DNA of 64,000 nucleotides, taken from Escallonia rubra (Eukaryota > Streptophyta > Magnoliopsida > Escalloniales > Escalloniaceae). Position 1 is the stretch's first letter. Each line of letters begins with the position of its first letter. This document shows, one piece after another, positions 29,101 to 42,500 of the stretch. Below the pieces are notes generated by a model that worked only from the letters and a program-made list of their open reading frames with translations, made no database searches and had not been told where the DNA came from. The stretch spans positions 248,001 through 312,000 of the forward strand of contig JAVXUO010000876.1 of assembly GCA_033065855.1 (NCBI GenBank), read 5' to 3'. A program made the translations under genes and the position numbers.

Positions 29101-32100
29101 AGTTAGGGCGTTGGGATTGTTTTACATGATTAGTCCTTGTGATCGAAGGTCGTTAACATCAAGGAGCTTTTACGCTGTGTTATGTGCTGGTTATTGTTGG
29201 AAAATATTCCAAATGGATTAAGCGTGAGGGTATTATGGTAATGTACTTTACTCCAAGGTTTTATAAAAACTCATTAGGGTTGTTCAGTAATGCAATCTCT
29301 GCCATTTTTCTCTAAACTTAACATGGTATCAAAGTCTGTGGTGGTGACCTGGGGCTCGGAATCGTTTCGGTGGCTCTTGGAAGAACAGTGATTCTTGGCA
29401 GAGCAGGGATTGGGGGGTGGGCTTTGTTGGTCACGTGTGGAGTTGTGTTAGTCCCTTATTGAGCTAGTGTGTAAAGTAAGTTGGGCATATATACATGGAT
29501 GGACCAAGTCCTACAGGCTTAAGCTTTTGGGTCGAGTTGGGCTCATCTTGTAAGTGTGTGCCATCTTTGTGATGGGAATTGGGCACCCTGTTATCTCTCT
29601 AATGGTATCGGAGCTCTTGTTGCGTAAGGACTTGCTTTTGATTCTTCCAGCTTGCTATTTGGTCCCCCCTTCATATGTGCACTTGGTGGAGGTCCATTTT
29701 TATTTATTTCTCATTGATTTGTCTCTCGACGTGCAATCAGGGGGTTGCACGTGAGTGGGGTCTTAAAGCATGATAGCATTGTTGGGCCCTTTCTCAAACA
29801 GCATAAGCTTTTAGAACAACTGGTAACTCTTAACAATTCTTAGTGGTTTGCAGATTATTGTATCAATTATACAATACGTTCTTATTCACATATATCTGAT
29901 AAATTTCTACTACCTAGTTTATCTCCACTTGTGCATCTTTGCTATACAATAGAACGACATCCAACAAATCAAGCCTCCGAATTTAGTTTACAAGCCATGT
30001 GGATATCTCTAGGCGTTTCCTGTTAGCATGGATTGGATGCTTCCAACACATAATTGAACCACGCTTGATCTGACCTCTAATAACTGCTGAGAGTTGTGAC
30101 ACGTTGCAGTTTGACATTGCTACTGTCCATAACTTCTTTGTTGGCCATTCAATGTTACACTGACTCTTAGCACATACCACTCTTATGTGATGTGTCGGGT
30201 ACTTCAACATGTCTGAATAAGTGGATGTAAATGAAGATGAATAATAAGAAAGAGGTACATTAAAGGAAACATCTTAGATCAGGCCCACCTTTTCGTCCGA
30301 ACTTACCACCTAGCAAAATGGCAAGAAATCTTGATTAGGGGTTTGCACTGTTTAATGCTTTTACGCCCGGAGAACTAGTTGGGTTGTCGCTAGCACATCG
30401 AGTGGTGCTAATTCATGTAGATTTGGATGATTTAGGTCTGCATCATCTTCTTTTTCATCTTCTTCAGGGGATTTAAAAGTGTCAAAAGCTTAGAGACAGA
30501 TGGAGGAAATTAGGGTGGTGGTCAGCTGGTGCTTTCCGCCGGAGTGTCGGTTTGTTTCGATGTGCCTAGTTGTGGTTATTCGTGGATAGTTGTGGGTTGG
30601 ATGGGAGACAGAGAGGAACATTACACGAATCTATTTGCTTGGCTTTTCTAGTTCTTGTTCCCTGACAATTTCATGTTAAACTTCAATATCTTGGCAGCTG
30701 CTATGTCATTTACCAATTGAACACGCTTGCGTAGTTGGTTTTAGGCAGAGAAATATCTACAGGGATGCGAGAGTTTTTAACTATGTTCAATATCTTTTAG
30801 GATTCTATTTCCAAGTACCTTAAAACACATTGTTGGACATTATTTTATGCCAAAGTCCCTGCACCCCAAAAATCTAGGACTTACGTGGACTGGATGCTTG
30901 CTATCTATCTGTGTACCGTGTCCATGTATCACTGAACCTTCTAATTGTGAGAAACCATTCTTTCAAGAAGGCAAAAATATACTGGTGGGTTCAGTTGGAC
31001 GGTCAGAGGGTGGTATTACACTTACACTGTTCAAGTCTCTTCTTTTCAGAAATTTTGCTGAACTGTTTTACATGATACATATTCTAGACAAGCCACCAGA
31101 AGAATAAAGAGTTTTTCATGAAATGTGAGCTTATGTAAGTGGCATATGTCTATATATATGCATGGTATATTCATTAAAAAATTTATGTGCATCAAATATA
31201 GGTTTTGCCATCTTCCCCATACAGGTGCACATATATGTGTTGTATTGTTTGGTGCCAGAAGAGCTGCTGTTAGTTTTCTTGCCACGGGGGCCTTCTAGCT
31301 TGAGTTGGTTCCCTGGGAGTCCTTTGTGCTCAACTATCCTTGGTCCGAGAGGGACCCTTGGTGGCAGGAGCGCCCTTGGTCGTGTGCGCTTTTCAATGTC
31401 CCACTGCGCGGGCATCAGTCTAACAACATAAGATACGGACACTTATGTTGTTAGACTCGTGGATGTTTGTTGCTACTGCATTGGATAGCTTGCACATGTG
31501 ACTCCAGAAATACAAACCCCCCTTCCCCTCCGGTTCATTCCTTACAAGATTTTCATAGCACGCTCATTGGTAATCTTCCCTGTGTCATGTCTACAAATCT
31601 TGATCCCTCTCAAGGTGGTCTATGGTCACTTCACAATGCATAAAAGGCTTTTCTGTCTTTAGTTCTTCAGCGTAAAGTAGGTGCTATATTTTTTTGTCTA
31701 AAAGGGTTACATTAGTTTCTCTTGTTGTCTGTAGGTTACAGTAGCCTACTTTACTTTTTTGGAGGTTCTAATCAAGTCTCAGATTACCTTTATATTGAAT
31801 CTGGATTCGACCACCTTTATGTTGATTGCTGGATCTATTCAATCTGGCCTCCAATTATCAGATACAAATATCTTGTCACAGGTTTGTGTTTGCCTTGTCT
31901 GAGTATGCCCTTTTTTTTCCTTTTACAACACAATAGTCTACTCTCATGTTTAAGAACCTTAATATAGTGTTGTCTGGAATTTTGTACTGATCACATTCTT
32001 ATAGATGGCTTTCATATCTGTTGTGTGGTGTATGATACTGGAAGAGCCACTGTATATAATTTAACTTGGTAATCTAACATTATATATGCTATTACAGTGT

Positions 32101-35100
32101 GCATCTGCTGTGGATTATTTGGCTAGTTTCTATTTCCATCATATAACACTTGGAGAGTCGCCCGGTTCTCCAGCGTCACTTAATCTTGCTCGGCATGTTG
32201 CAGATTCTCCCAGTATATTTCCCGAAGTATGTTGGCTCTTCTTCTTGTCTTTTTATGTTTTTCACTGTCCATTTTAGAGGAATATATTCATGTCAGGCAT
32301 TCTGGATGTATCCAACCATAAACTTAATACCTTGAAAGTATTTACAGCATAGTGTCCCGCACTTTTTATATGGAGGCTGATTTTTAAAGGTTACGCCATG
32401 CGGGCGCTCATTAGGCGCTTATGGGACGCTTCGTGGACGCTTACTTGGCAATTAGGTGGCAAGGCTTCCGGAAGGTTGAACATGTGTAACATGTTTAACA
32501 TATGTAACATGTGTGAATATTCTAAAGTAGGAAAGTACTCTAGAATTCTAGAAGCATAATAGGATCCGTAGGATCGAATGTATCTCCACCGTTCGTTGAG
32601 GAGGTGGACTAGTATAAATAGGTAAGGCCTCACTTGGCCAAAGTATCCAAGACACATCCAATACATCTTTGTATTCAAGCTCTCTCCAAGTAGTGTATAT
32701 TGTGTTCCGCTGCATATTTGTTTCCAACTTCGCCCAGCTCTACGGTTAGGCTGACTTAGCCGAGCAAGCGGGGGCTTGATCTAGCTAAGTGCCGCACGGT
32801 TTCGGCTTAGGGAAGTTCGGTCCGTGACAAGTGGTATCAGAGCTTGGTTACGACGAGTCGTGCCAAGCAAGGAGGAACTATGGCAGGCAAGGATACTAGC
32901 GTTGGAGCATCCGGAGTGGCCGAAGAGAATGTGGTCATGGTCGAGCGTGGGCGAGATCCATTACCACCCGCCGGTGGGAAGAAGGGTGGTCGAGGCCAAA
33001 GCAAGTCTAGTGATGCACTTGCTTCGTTGGATGGCCGAACGGGTCGCTTGGAGATTGCTATGGGTGATGTCAAAGATCACGTGGGAATGTTCGAGCAAAA
33101 TCTACAGACGTTGGAGGATCACGTCTTAGAAGAGCTCGACTCACTCAAGGGGGCGGTGGGCGCCCAAGACGAGCTACGTGAAAGGTTCACGGAGTTGTTC
33201 AATAGTTTGCAAGAACAACTCGATGTGGTGAAGGCTAGCGTGGAGGAGACGAGGCAAGACGCGGCGATGTGCAAGAGAGCTATCGCGGGTGGAGCGATTG
33301 CCACTCCTAGTCCAAGGGTGGACACGCCTAAGCCGAAGGAGTTCGGAGGCAAGAGGGACGCCAAAGAGCTCGACAATTACTTATGGCACATGGAGCGTTA
33401 TTTTGAAGGTGCTAGCATAGTCGACGAGGCGACTAAGGTAAGAACTGCGACTCTCTATCTTACGGATACCGCAACTCTATGGTGGCGTAGAAAGCATTGT
33501 GAGATAGAAAAGGGGTTGTACACCATAGATACGTGGGAGGTGTTCAAAAGGGAGATCAAGAAGCAGTTCTATCCGGAGAATGTAGCCTACGAAGCGAGAA
33601 GGAAGATGAAGGAATTGAGGCATAAGCGTAACATAAGCGAATATGTGAAAGAGTTTACTACACTTATGCTTCATATTCCGAATATGGCAGAGGAAGATCT
33701 TTTATTTAACTTTGTCGACGGCCTCCAAAGTTGGGCCAAGAAAGAACTTCAACGCCGGGGCGTGAAGGATGTCGATGAAGCCATAGCAATGGCGGAGTCG
33801 TTGACGGAGTACGATCGAGGTAGTGAATCTTCAAAGCCAAAGTGGGAAGATGAAGCTTCGGAAGGCGACCACGCCAATGGTGGGGGAGAGAGCCCTAAGG
33901 CGTGGCACAAAGGGGATAAGCATGCTAGCACGAGCAAGTCCGAGGGCCGTGGCAAGCTAGAGGAAAAGCGAGTCAAGAACAAGCCCAAGGACGGATGCTT
34001 CTTTTGCGGAGGGCCGCATTGGGCAAAGGATTGCCGGCGACAAGGCAAGTTGGCTGCCTTAGTCAAGGAGAAGGACGAGGAGAAGGCCGAACGTGAGTCA
34101 GTACGCATAGGCTCAATCCAAGTCCTTAACGCGCTCCAAAGGAAGAATGTGCCGCAAGTCCCGACGGGTGAGGGACAAGCTTCTAAGAGCGAGGGGTTGC
34201 TCTACATGGAAGCAAAGTTGAATGGGAAGCTCGCTCATGTGTTAGTGGATACGGGGGCGACTCACAACTTCATCACGATGGGAGAGGCCGAACGGTTGGG
34301 CCTCAACGTGGTTGACGGGGGAGGTTGGCTAAAAACCGTCAACGCCGAAGCAAAGCCCCTACAAGGCATGGTTCGAAGGGTCGAAATATGCCTTGGCAAG
34401 TGGAAGGGGTTCGTGGACTTCTCTGTCGCTCGGATGGACGATTTCAAGGTGGTGTTAGGCCTTGATTTCTTGCGACAGGTGAACGCTCTTGTGTCACCGT
34501 ACAACAACGCGATGTGCATAATGGAGCGAGGCGCGGCTTGTGTGGTGCCTTTGTTCGGGGGAACATCGAGCACTATGACTTCTATGCGGCTATCGGGTAT
34601 GCGACTAGTGCAAGAAGTCGAAAAGGAGGAAGCCAAGAAGAGTGAGGGCACTTACTTGGCGAGTCTCAAGGTTGAAGATCGTGTTGTGCTGCACGAGTTT
34701 GAGAAGCGGCAACCACCTAGGAGGAAGGTGGGCGATCAAGGCAAGCTTGACCGGGGGGCCAAGCCACAAAACGTGGTACCACGTAGGATGGCGCCACCAA
34801 AGGAGGAAAAGTTGTCGACTACTTCGAAGGCAAAAGGGGAGATCGTCAAGCTAATCAAGGAGGGCCTACAACGCGATCCCTTAGCCAAGGAGTTGCTACA
34901 GCTTGTGAAGAGTGGGAAGACCCAACGATATCGGGTGAAAGGAGACCTACTCTACACAAAGGATGGACGAGTGTACGTGCCGAAGTGGAGAGACCTAAGG
35001 AAAATGGTCATACGAGGGAGTCACGACACTCAGTCGACGGTGCATCCGGGGCATCGACGGACATATGCCTTGGTGACTACGGCATACTTTTGGCCTCAAA

Positions 35101-37544
35101 TGAAGAAGGAGGTGCAAATGTGTGTCAAGACTTGTCATGTGTGCCGACAAGTCAAGGGGGAGAGTCAAGCCGAGGAGGCTAAACTCTTAGATGCATCGCA
35201 AGTTTTGCATGACTTGCAAAGGCGTGAGGCCGAGTACGTGCTTGGGGATAGGCTTGAACAAGGACGAGATGTTCCACCGAAGCAGCACTACTTGGTCAAG
35301 TGGAAGGGATTGTCGGAGCACGAAGCGACTTGGGAATTGGCGGAAGAGCTCGGACAGTTCGAAGACCTCGTGGATCGCTATCACGAGGAAGTTGCGACGA
35401 GGGCGTCGCGCAATTAGGTGGGGGAGAATGTCCCGCACTTTTTATATGGAGGCTGATTTTTAAAGGTTACGCCATGCGGGCGCTCATTAGGCGCTTATGG
35501 GACGCTTCGTGGACGCTTACTTGGCAATTAGGTGGCAAGGCTTCCGGAAGGTTGAACATGTGTAACATGTTTAACATATGTAACATGTGTGAATATTCTA
35601 AAGTAGGAAAGTACTCTAGAATTCTAGAAGCATAATAGGATCCGTAGGATCGAATGTATCTCCACCGTTCGTTGAGGAGGTGGACTAGTATAAATAGGTA
35701 AGGCCTCACTTGGCCAAAGTATCCAAGACACATCCAATACATCTTTGTATTCAAGCTCTCTCCAAGTAGTGTATATTGTGTTCCGCTGCATATTTGTTTC
35801 CAACTTCGCCCAGCTCTACGGTTAGGCTGACTTAGCCGAGCAAGCGGGGGCTTGATCTAGCTAAGTGCCGCACGGTTTCGGCTTAGGGAAGTTCGGTCCG
35901 TGACAATAGGGAAGAGGGAGAGGATTTGTGGTGTGGGAGTTTGTACTTTCTCTCTCTTATTCCTAGTGTTGATCCTGGATTCCCATTCTGTGTTGCAGAA
36001 AATCCTAGATGGGTAAAGTTCATAATCTGTTATTAGTGCAGAGGCATACTGTAGTAGTGTACTTTAGGTCTAGTTATTATGTATAACCCTGGAGGTTTAC
36101 TCATGAATTTTTATATGTACTTTGATCAATAGAGTTAACATGGTATTGGAGCTCTAGGTTTTAGATTCTAGGCTTTTGAGAAATGTTAAAATTTCTTCTT
36201 CAGTTCCGGCGCAAGTGGCATTCTTCTGTTCTCCCGGCTAATTGCTTTTAAACAGTCTCTTCTTTGTATTTTGTTTTGTTTTTTCATTGTTATTTCTGGT
36301 TCCTGATAGGTCGGGTAGGTATTCATGCTGTGGTAGTCTTGTCTGGTGCGGTGGTTGACCAGCCTGTTATTGATCTTGAGGTTGTTCGTATTTCCTTGTT
36401 TCATGCCTCTTCCATTTCGACCTCGTGTGTAATTCGTTTAACGGTGTCTTATTCGTCCACGGTTGTTCAGTTGCTGTTGGGCTACGCTTAGGTTTTTACC
36501 TTTTCTTTTTTCCTGTGATCTCAATAGTGGTGTATTAGTGATTGTCATGCTGTTCTGAAGTGCGTTTAGGGTCTTTTGTAGAAGGAAAAAAGATGGGTGT
36601 TTGAATCTTGTGTTTCTGGATGATGTTGGAGCCTTGATGACGAGATTTACTGGAGTTATCCAGTTTATCTGGTTGGGGTTCATTGCCAAGTATTGTTGCG
36701 GTAAAAGATTTAGAGCTTCAGTTGTTGTCAATGGCTGGCAGTGGTTAAGAAGACCTTCTTGGGTAAGTTTGGCACTTGATTTCAAGCCTTATATGGTTTT
36801 ATGTTGCTAGGTCCTGGGTCTTTGTCCACACTGTTGTGAAGTTTTTTGACTCCTGGAAATTAAAGCAGCTTTGAGGATTTTTACCCACCAATTAAGAGTG
36901 GCTATTTTTTAAAAGACACGGTAACAGGCCAAACAGAGTCTTTTGTCCACCACTGGTTGAAGGATCACGTGGCACTGCCAGAACATCGGCGTGGCAGCGT
37001 CGTGGCCCTTCTTTACTACACGGTGCACAGTCGTCCACGTGGGCACTCATTCGACTACCGAGCCAGGATGGTGGCTGCCCAAGCAGATGCATTTCAGTGG
37101 GACCTGCGAGCCCAAAATTTCCTCAAGAAGTCAACTTGTGACTTGTGAAACGGTTCACACTCCGAGAGGCATCAACCGGCCATGGGTAGATGCTCTTAGA
37201 GATCCTCATCTCCTAAAGTTGATAGGGTTTCTTTGGTACCATGGCAGGCTTACTCAGAGCCATGTGTTTCTACATCAAAAGTAAACCATATTCAAAGAGT
37301 TGGTCTGGACTTAGATACATGGGCTGGGAGCAGGGGCAGAAGCAAGAGGGCATAAGCACCTAGAAGAATCCGATTCAGGAGCGGTTTTCTACATCAAAAG
37401 TAAACCATATTCAAAGAGTTGGTCTGGACTTAGATGCATGGACTAGGAGCGGGGGCAGAAGCAAAGAGGGCATAAGCACCTAGAAGAATCCGATAGGAGC
37501 GGGTTTGCTAAATGAATATAATTTTATCTCTCTCTCTCTCTCTC

Positions 37545-37597
<53 letters not shown>

Positions 37598-37719
37598 AGC
37601 TGATCCGTTGCTAGCGCTGGCAGGCTTGCCAGCGCTGTTTTGCCGTCCGCTACATAATGTAGCGGACGACGTCCGCTACATTATGTAGCGGACCTGCTAG
37701 CGCTGGCAATGGATCAGCT

Positions 37720-37765
<46 letters not shown>

Positions 37766-37949
37766 TCGTGATCCATTGCTAGTGCCGGCAACTTAACCCA
37801 AGTTGCCAGCGCGATCTGGCCGTCCAGGCGTGAGATGTGGAAGCCCAGATCGCGAGCGTGGAGGGCCATTTTTTTCGTCGTCCGCTACATAATGTAGGGG
37901 ACGGCCAGATCGCGCTGGCAATTTGCCAGCGCTAGCAATGGATCACGAT

Positions 37950-37999
<50 letters not shown>

Positions 38000-39513
38000 A
38001 GCTGATCCGTTGATAGCGCTAGCAAAATAGGAGAAGTTGCCAACGCGCTCTGGCCGTCCACGCGCGATCTGTGGACGGTCCAGATCTTTTTTTTTGCGTT
38101 TTTAAGTACGTCCGCTACATTATGTAACGGACAATTTTTTGACAAAAATACCCTCCAGCTCCATCCGCTACATTATGTAGCGGACAGAGGCAGTACTTTT
38201 TTTCTGACTCTTTCTCTCTCCTTGCTCTGATTAATTTTCTGACATGTTTGATGTTTCTCTCTCTCTCTCTCATCAACGTCTGACTCTTTCTCTCACCACT
38301 TTTTTGTTTTCTCTCTCATCCTCCTCTCCCCTCCTTTCTTCTTCTTCTCTCTCTCTCTCTCTGTTTCCTCTCCATCCTCAATTTAACCCAATTCCTTCGA
38401 CAATAGAGAAAAAAAAAAGACCGAATACCCAAGTCCACGGTATCCTGTCGCCGGTACTAAGACCAAGTAAAATCATACCATGTACTAAGACCAAGTAAAA
38501 TCACCAAGAACCATGTCTAGCAATTTTTTGGCTTTCCTCATGTCAAGAAATTCAGTAAAGGGAACTAGGTAAGGAAACTGTACCGGTTTTCATAGGCAGT
38601 GATTAACGTGGATTAAGCAAAGTAGGAAAATAATTGAGGACAGAATGCTGTTGAGTCTCTTGTATGGATTTCTGTGGAGTCCCCAGGTGAGTAATGTATG
38701 TTAAAAAGAAGACCGCCATTGAAGATTACTGGATGCTGATTCTTTACCCTTTAGACGCTATAACATGTGAATTGATCTCCCACCCCTCTCTAAACTTCAG
38801 AATATCTTCGCCATTTTTCAGTCGGTGTTAAACCAACGTACAGTACCTTCGCCAGAATCACCCCCATGATCCCCAAAACTTAGAACTCAAATTTTCAATT
38901 GAATGTCTTAACCACCGATCTGCAATCTGAGACAAATTAGAAGTGGCGAAGATGAGCATCTTACGGCCGATCAGATGTCAACTTGGCACTTGAGGAGCAC
39001 ACTTGAGGATCACGGCCGATTCACTGACAAAAATCCGAGGAAACTGTGTGGAACAGTGACGATGGGAAGGTGGGCGGGAGTGGACGACGATGATGATGGA
39101 GAAGGTGGGTAATGGTGACCATGGGAAGGTGGGCGGCGATGATGACCAGTAGGCAGTGCTGCCAGTGAAGCTGCTCATGGATGTGGTCGAAGGTTTTGAA
39201 CACACACAGAGAGAGAGAGAGAGGAGAGAGAAAGAGTCAGAAAAAAGAAAGAGTCAGAAAAAAGTGGTGAGAGAAAAGAGAGACAAAGGAAAGAGAAAGA
39301 GTCAGAAAAAAGTACTGCCTCTGTCCGCTACATAATGTAGCGGATGGAGCTGGAGGGTATTTTTGTCAAAAAATTGTCCGCTACATAATGTAGCGGACGC
39401 ACTTAAAAAAAAAGCAAAAAAAAGATTTGGACTGTCCACAGATTGAGTGTGGACGGCCAGATCGCGTTGGCAACTTCTCCTATTTTGTTAGCGCTATTAA
39501 CGGATCAGCTCCC

Positions 39514-39544
<31 letters not shown>

Positions 39545-42500
39545 CATATATATATATTAGCAATTCATTTTATATACATTGCACTTATAGAATATATACA
39601 CATACACGTAAGAATTGTCGTTTGTTTAATATTAGAGTTAACTACTCGGTTGACCATTGTACTATTAGGCATATTTAACTTTGGTCACTGGACATCGATT
39701 TGTGTCAAAGTGATAACTAAATTCTTAAATCCATTTCAATTCCGTGAATCCGTGCTTGCCGCCGCCCTGTTAAGTCCCTTTTGTGAGGGGTAAATTGGTC
39801 TTTTAGGCCTCTTATTGCCCTCCCTCTTCCCTTCTTCTTTCCCGCTTGTCTCCTCTCTTCTTTCACTCTTCCTTCTTCCTCCCAAAAACTGCTTTCTCCC
39901 TTCTTCCTCCCACCCCCACCGACCCACAGAGAAACACACGCACACACACTGCCGCCCCCCCCCCCTCCCCACCAACAACACACATAACACTGAGCATCAC
40001 ACAACACACATCATCACACACACACCCCCACCCCCCCCCACCCCCCCACAACACCCACCCACCTCACTGCCACGACAATGTGTGCGTGACAGTGTGTTGT
40101 GTGTGATAATGGGTGTTGTGTGTTGTGATGGGGGTTTTCGCGATAGAGAGTGTGTGGGTTAATGGGTGTTGTGTCTGGGGTGGGGGGGTGCTAAGAAGCA
40201 CGGGTACGGGTACGGGTGCGGGTGCGGATACGCGGATACGGCATTTTTGAAAATTTTAGGATACGGGTGCGGCGGGGATACGGCAAATATTATATATATA
40301 TTTTATATATATATGATATATATATTTATTTATTTTTTTACTATGTACACCTAGCATTTAATTTCCAAACAAGTTGTATCTTAATAAAGTGCATAAAAAG
40401 ACATGATGCAATTTAATTTAACCATTCAACGGTAGCTCAATACCATCAAATACATAATAACCACCACCAAATACATCATATTCATAACAAAAGTAGTAAC
40501 ATAGCATTAAAGTTCAAACTATCAAACAAACAAAGTACTCCATCAAGTATCTTAGGGTTCCGTGGCCACAACATTTTCATCTTCGTCCATCTCTCCACAA
40601 TGGTTTTGTCTCATCATCACCAACACCAGAACTAGGGGCATCAATACTATCTGAAGTTGACATATTTGGCTTTAATTTAAGCCTGTAAACCTTTAACACA
40701 AAAAAAGAACACATTGTCACAATAAAAAAAAAAGTCACACCAAAATCCAAAAACATGTGAGAAGTGAAACTATAAATACTTAAAACCACCAAACAATCCA
40801 CATTCCTTCGAGACTCAGCAAGAAACCAAAAAAAAAATTTGACGGGAAACGAAGACAGAAGGAAGTCAGAGACATACCTTCGAAGCAATGCTGCCGGAGG
40901 TGAGTAGGGTGGTCGCCGGAGGTCCCCCGATGGTTTTCGGTGGTCGCGGCTGTTCGGTGAGGTTGTGGGTGGTCGCGGCTGTTCGATGGGTGTCGCGGGA
41001 CGTCGCCGGTGTCGAGGGAGGTTGCCGACGTCGAGGGAGATCGCCGGTGTCGAGGGAAGTCGCGGCTGCTGCGATCTCTCTTTCTCTATCTATGAGTCGT
41101 GTGCCCTAATTTGGTTAGTTAAGTTATTTTATGTTTTCACCCCCCACAAAAATTAAGTTTTATGTTTCAACCCCCGAAATATCTTCTACAAATTATGTTT
41201 CAGCCCCCGAAGTGTCGGATACGCACCCGAACCGCACCCGAGCCGCATCCGAATTTCGGAAAATAAAAAAATTAATGGAAAATAATGGGTGCGCACCCGA
41301 GGCGCACCCGTGTCCGGTGCGCACCTGACCCCGATACTCCTCCCCTTTTGAAGTGTCCGTGCTTCAGAGGGGGGGTGTGTGTGACACATTGGAGGAGCCA
41401 TGGTGGTGGTGGTAGTTAGTCGCCGTTTTTGACTTGGGAGAAGGAGAAAGATGTCTAGGAAAAAAGTTGAATTTGCCTAAGAGTGTAGTGGTCGACCAGA
41501 GTTCCTCTATGTTTTCGTTCTGCAGTAAACTAATATTATGTGTGATATAGTTGTGCAAAGCTTTTTGATTGATAGACCAGTCATATAAGGGCCTGACGTG
41601 GCCACCCCACAGCCTGATTGTTTTGATAAAAAGACTACGAAAGACCCACTCTCTGTCTCCCAGTCAACTGACTAGGCGTAGTAAATAAATATTAAAACCA
41701 AGAACAACTTGGCTTTCTCTTAGCCCAATTCCTGGTTAGCCGTCTCTTCCTCTCTGACTACCGTAATGTTGCATTAACAATGACATTATAAAAATTATGC
41801 CACCTGGAGGGAAGAATTTGTGACTACTTAAGTTTGCGATTCCAACACACCTTGGATCGCTCTCCCAACAAGCTTCCAAGTTGGTAGCACAAATTCGAGA
41901 ATCTCAGTGAGACTCTTGGCCTACCTACAAGAATTTTGCAACTAAGTTTGGATTATGAGCAATAATCCCAAAGCTCACTTAATCCAAGTATGGCGGGGAC
42001 TCTTGAGCGCCTTGGTATCATTGGGAATGGGTTCAAGGTCGATGGCACAAAGGATGAATGTAGGGCTAAATAGGGAAAGATACATTTCTTGCTCCAGTCA
42101 GTTCGATAGTCAGTCCAGTGTAAAGCCCAAAATTGAAAGAGCTACATGTTCTCCACATGCTCGACAGTCACTTGACATGGTAACTTGTGTCTCCACGTGC
42201 AACTTCAAGGGTGCACTTTAGTTACAGACAATATGTCATCACTGTGAAGGGCTACTTAACTCCCTAAGCTTCTTCTGCCCAATGCAATTATGATGAAGGA
42301 CCCGTTCCCCAAAGAAACTAATACTATAAATATGGGTCTTTCATTTGTTTGATGGGCAAAAAAGTATCTTGGTCGGAAGATAACACTCCCGAATGCAATA
42401 AACACTCAAAAAATACGTACGTCCACCCTCTTTGTACCCCTAGCTTCTCAAGCACTCGTCTCTGGGGGCTTACTTGCTCACACGTCTCTCTAAGTTTTTC

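Larger units (their letters stand above)
28775..31734 (+). other. XPO7 intron 23
   Basis: 2960 bases. Holds a SINE (28895-29061) and two tRNA-Met primer-site-like motifs (near 29323 and 29602) that hint at old LTR-element debris. From about 29800 to 31734 nothing is recognised. Confidence 0.75.
32353..35905 (+). mobile_element. Young LTR retrotransposon, chromovirus-type (Ty3/gypsy), non-autonomous
   Basis: 3553 bp with two 477-bp LTRs (TG...CA) that read the same base for base to me. A tRNA-Met primer site TGGTATCAGAGC follows the first LTR; a purine tract GGTGGGGGAGAA precedes the second. ATAG flanks both ends (32349-32352 and 35906-35909). Parts seen: gag, zinc knuckle, protease, integrase zinc-binding piece, chromodomain. 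I see no reverse transcriptase, RNase H or integrase core, so it would depend on a helper. LTR identity implies a very recent insertion, in the sense direction of XPO7. Confidence 0.93.
37552..39560. repeat. TA microsatellite split by three foldback insertions
   Basis: TA runs lie at about 37552-37594, 37723-37762, 37952-37997 and 39514-39560, separating three related foldback elements. Together they look like one TA tract hit repeatedly, or one that keeps expanding around insertions. Confidence 0.8.

Noticed and set aside
32391-32678. 95-codon minus-strand frame, repeated at 35467-35754
   Set aside because: Lies within the LTRs in antisense and recurs only because the LTRs are the same; no protein similarity.
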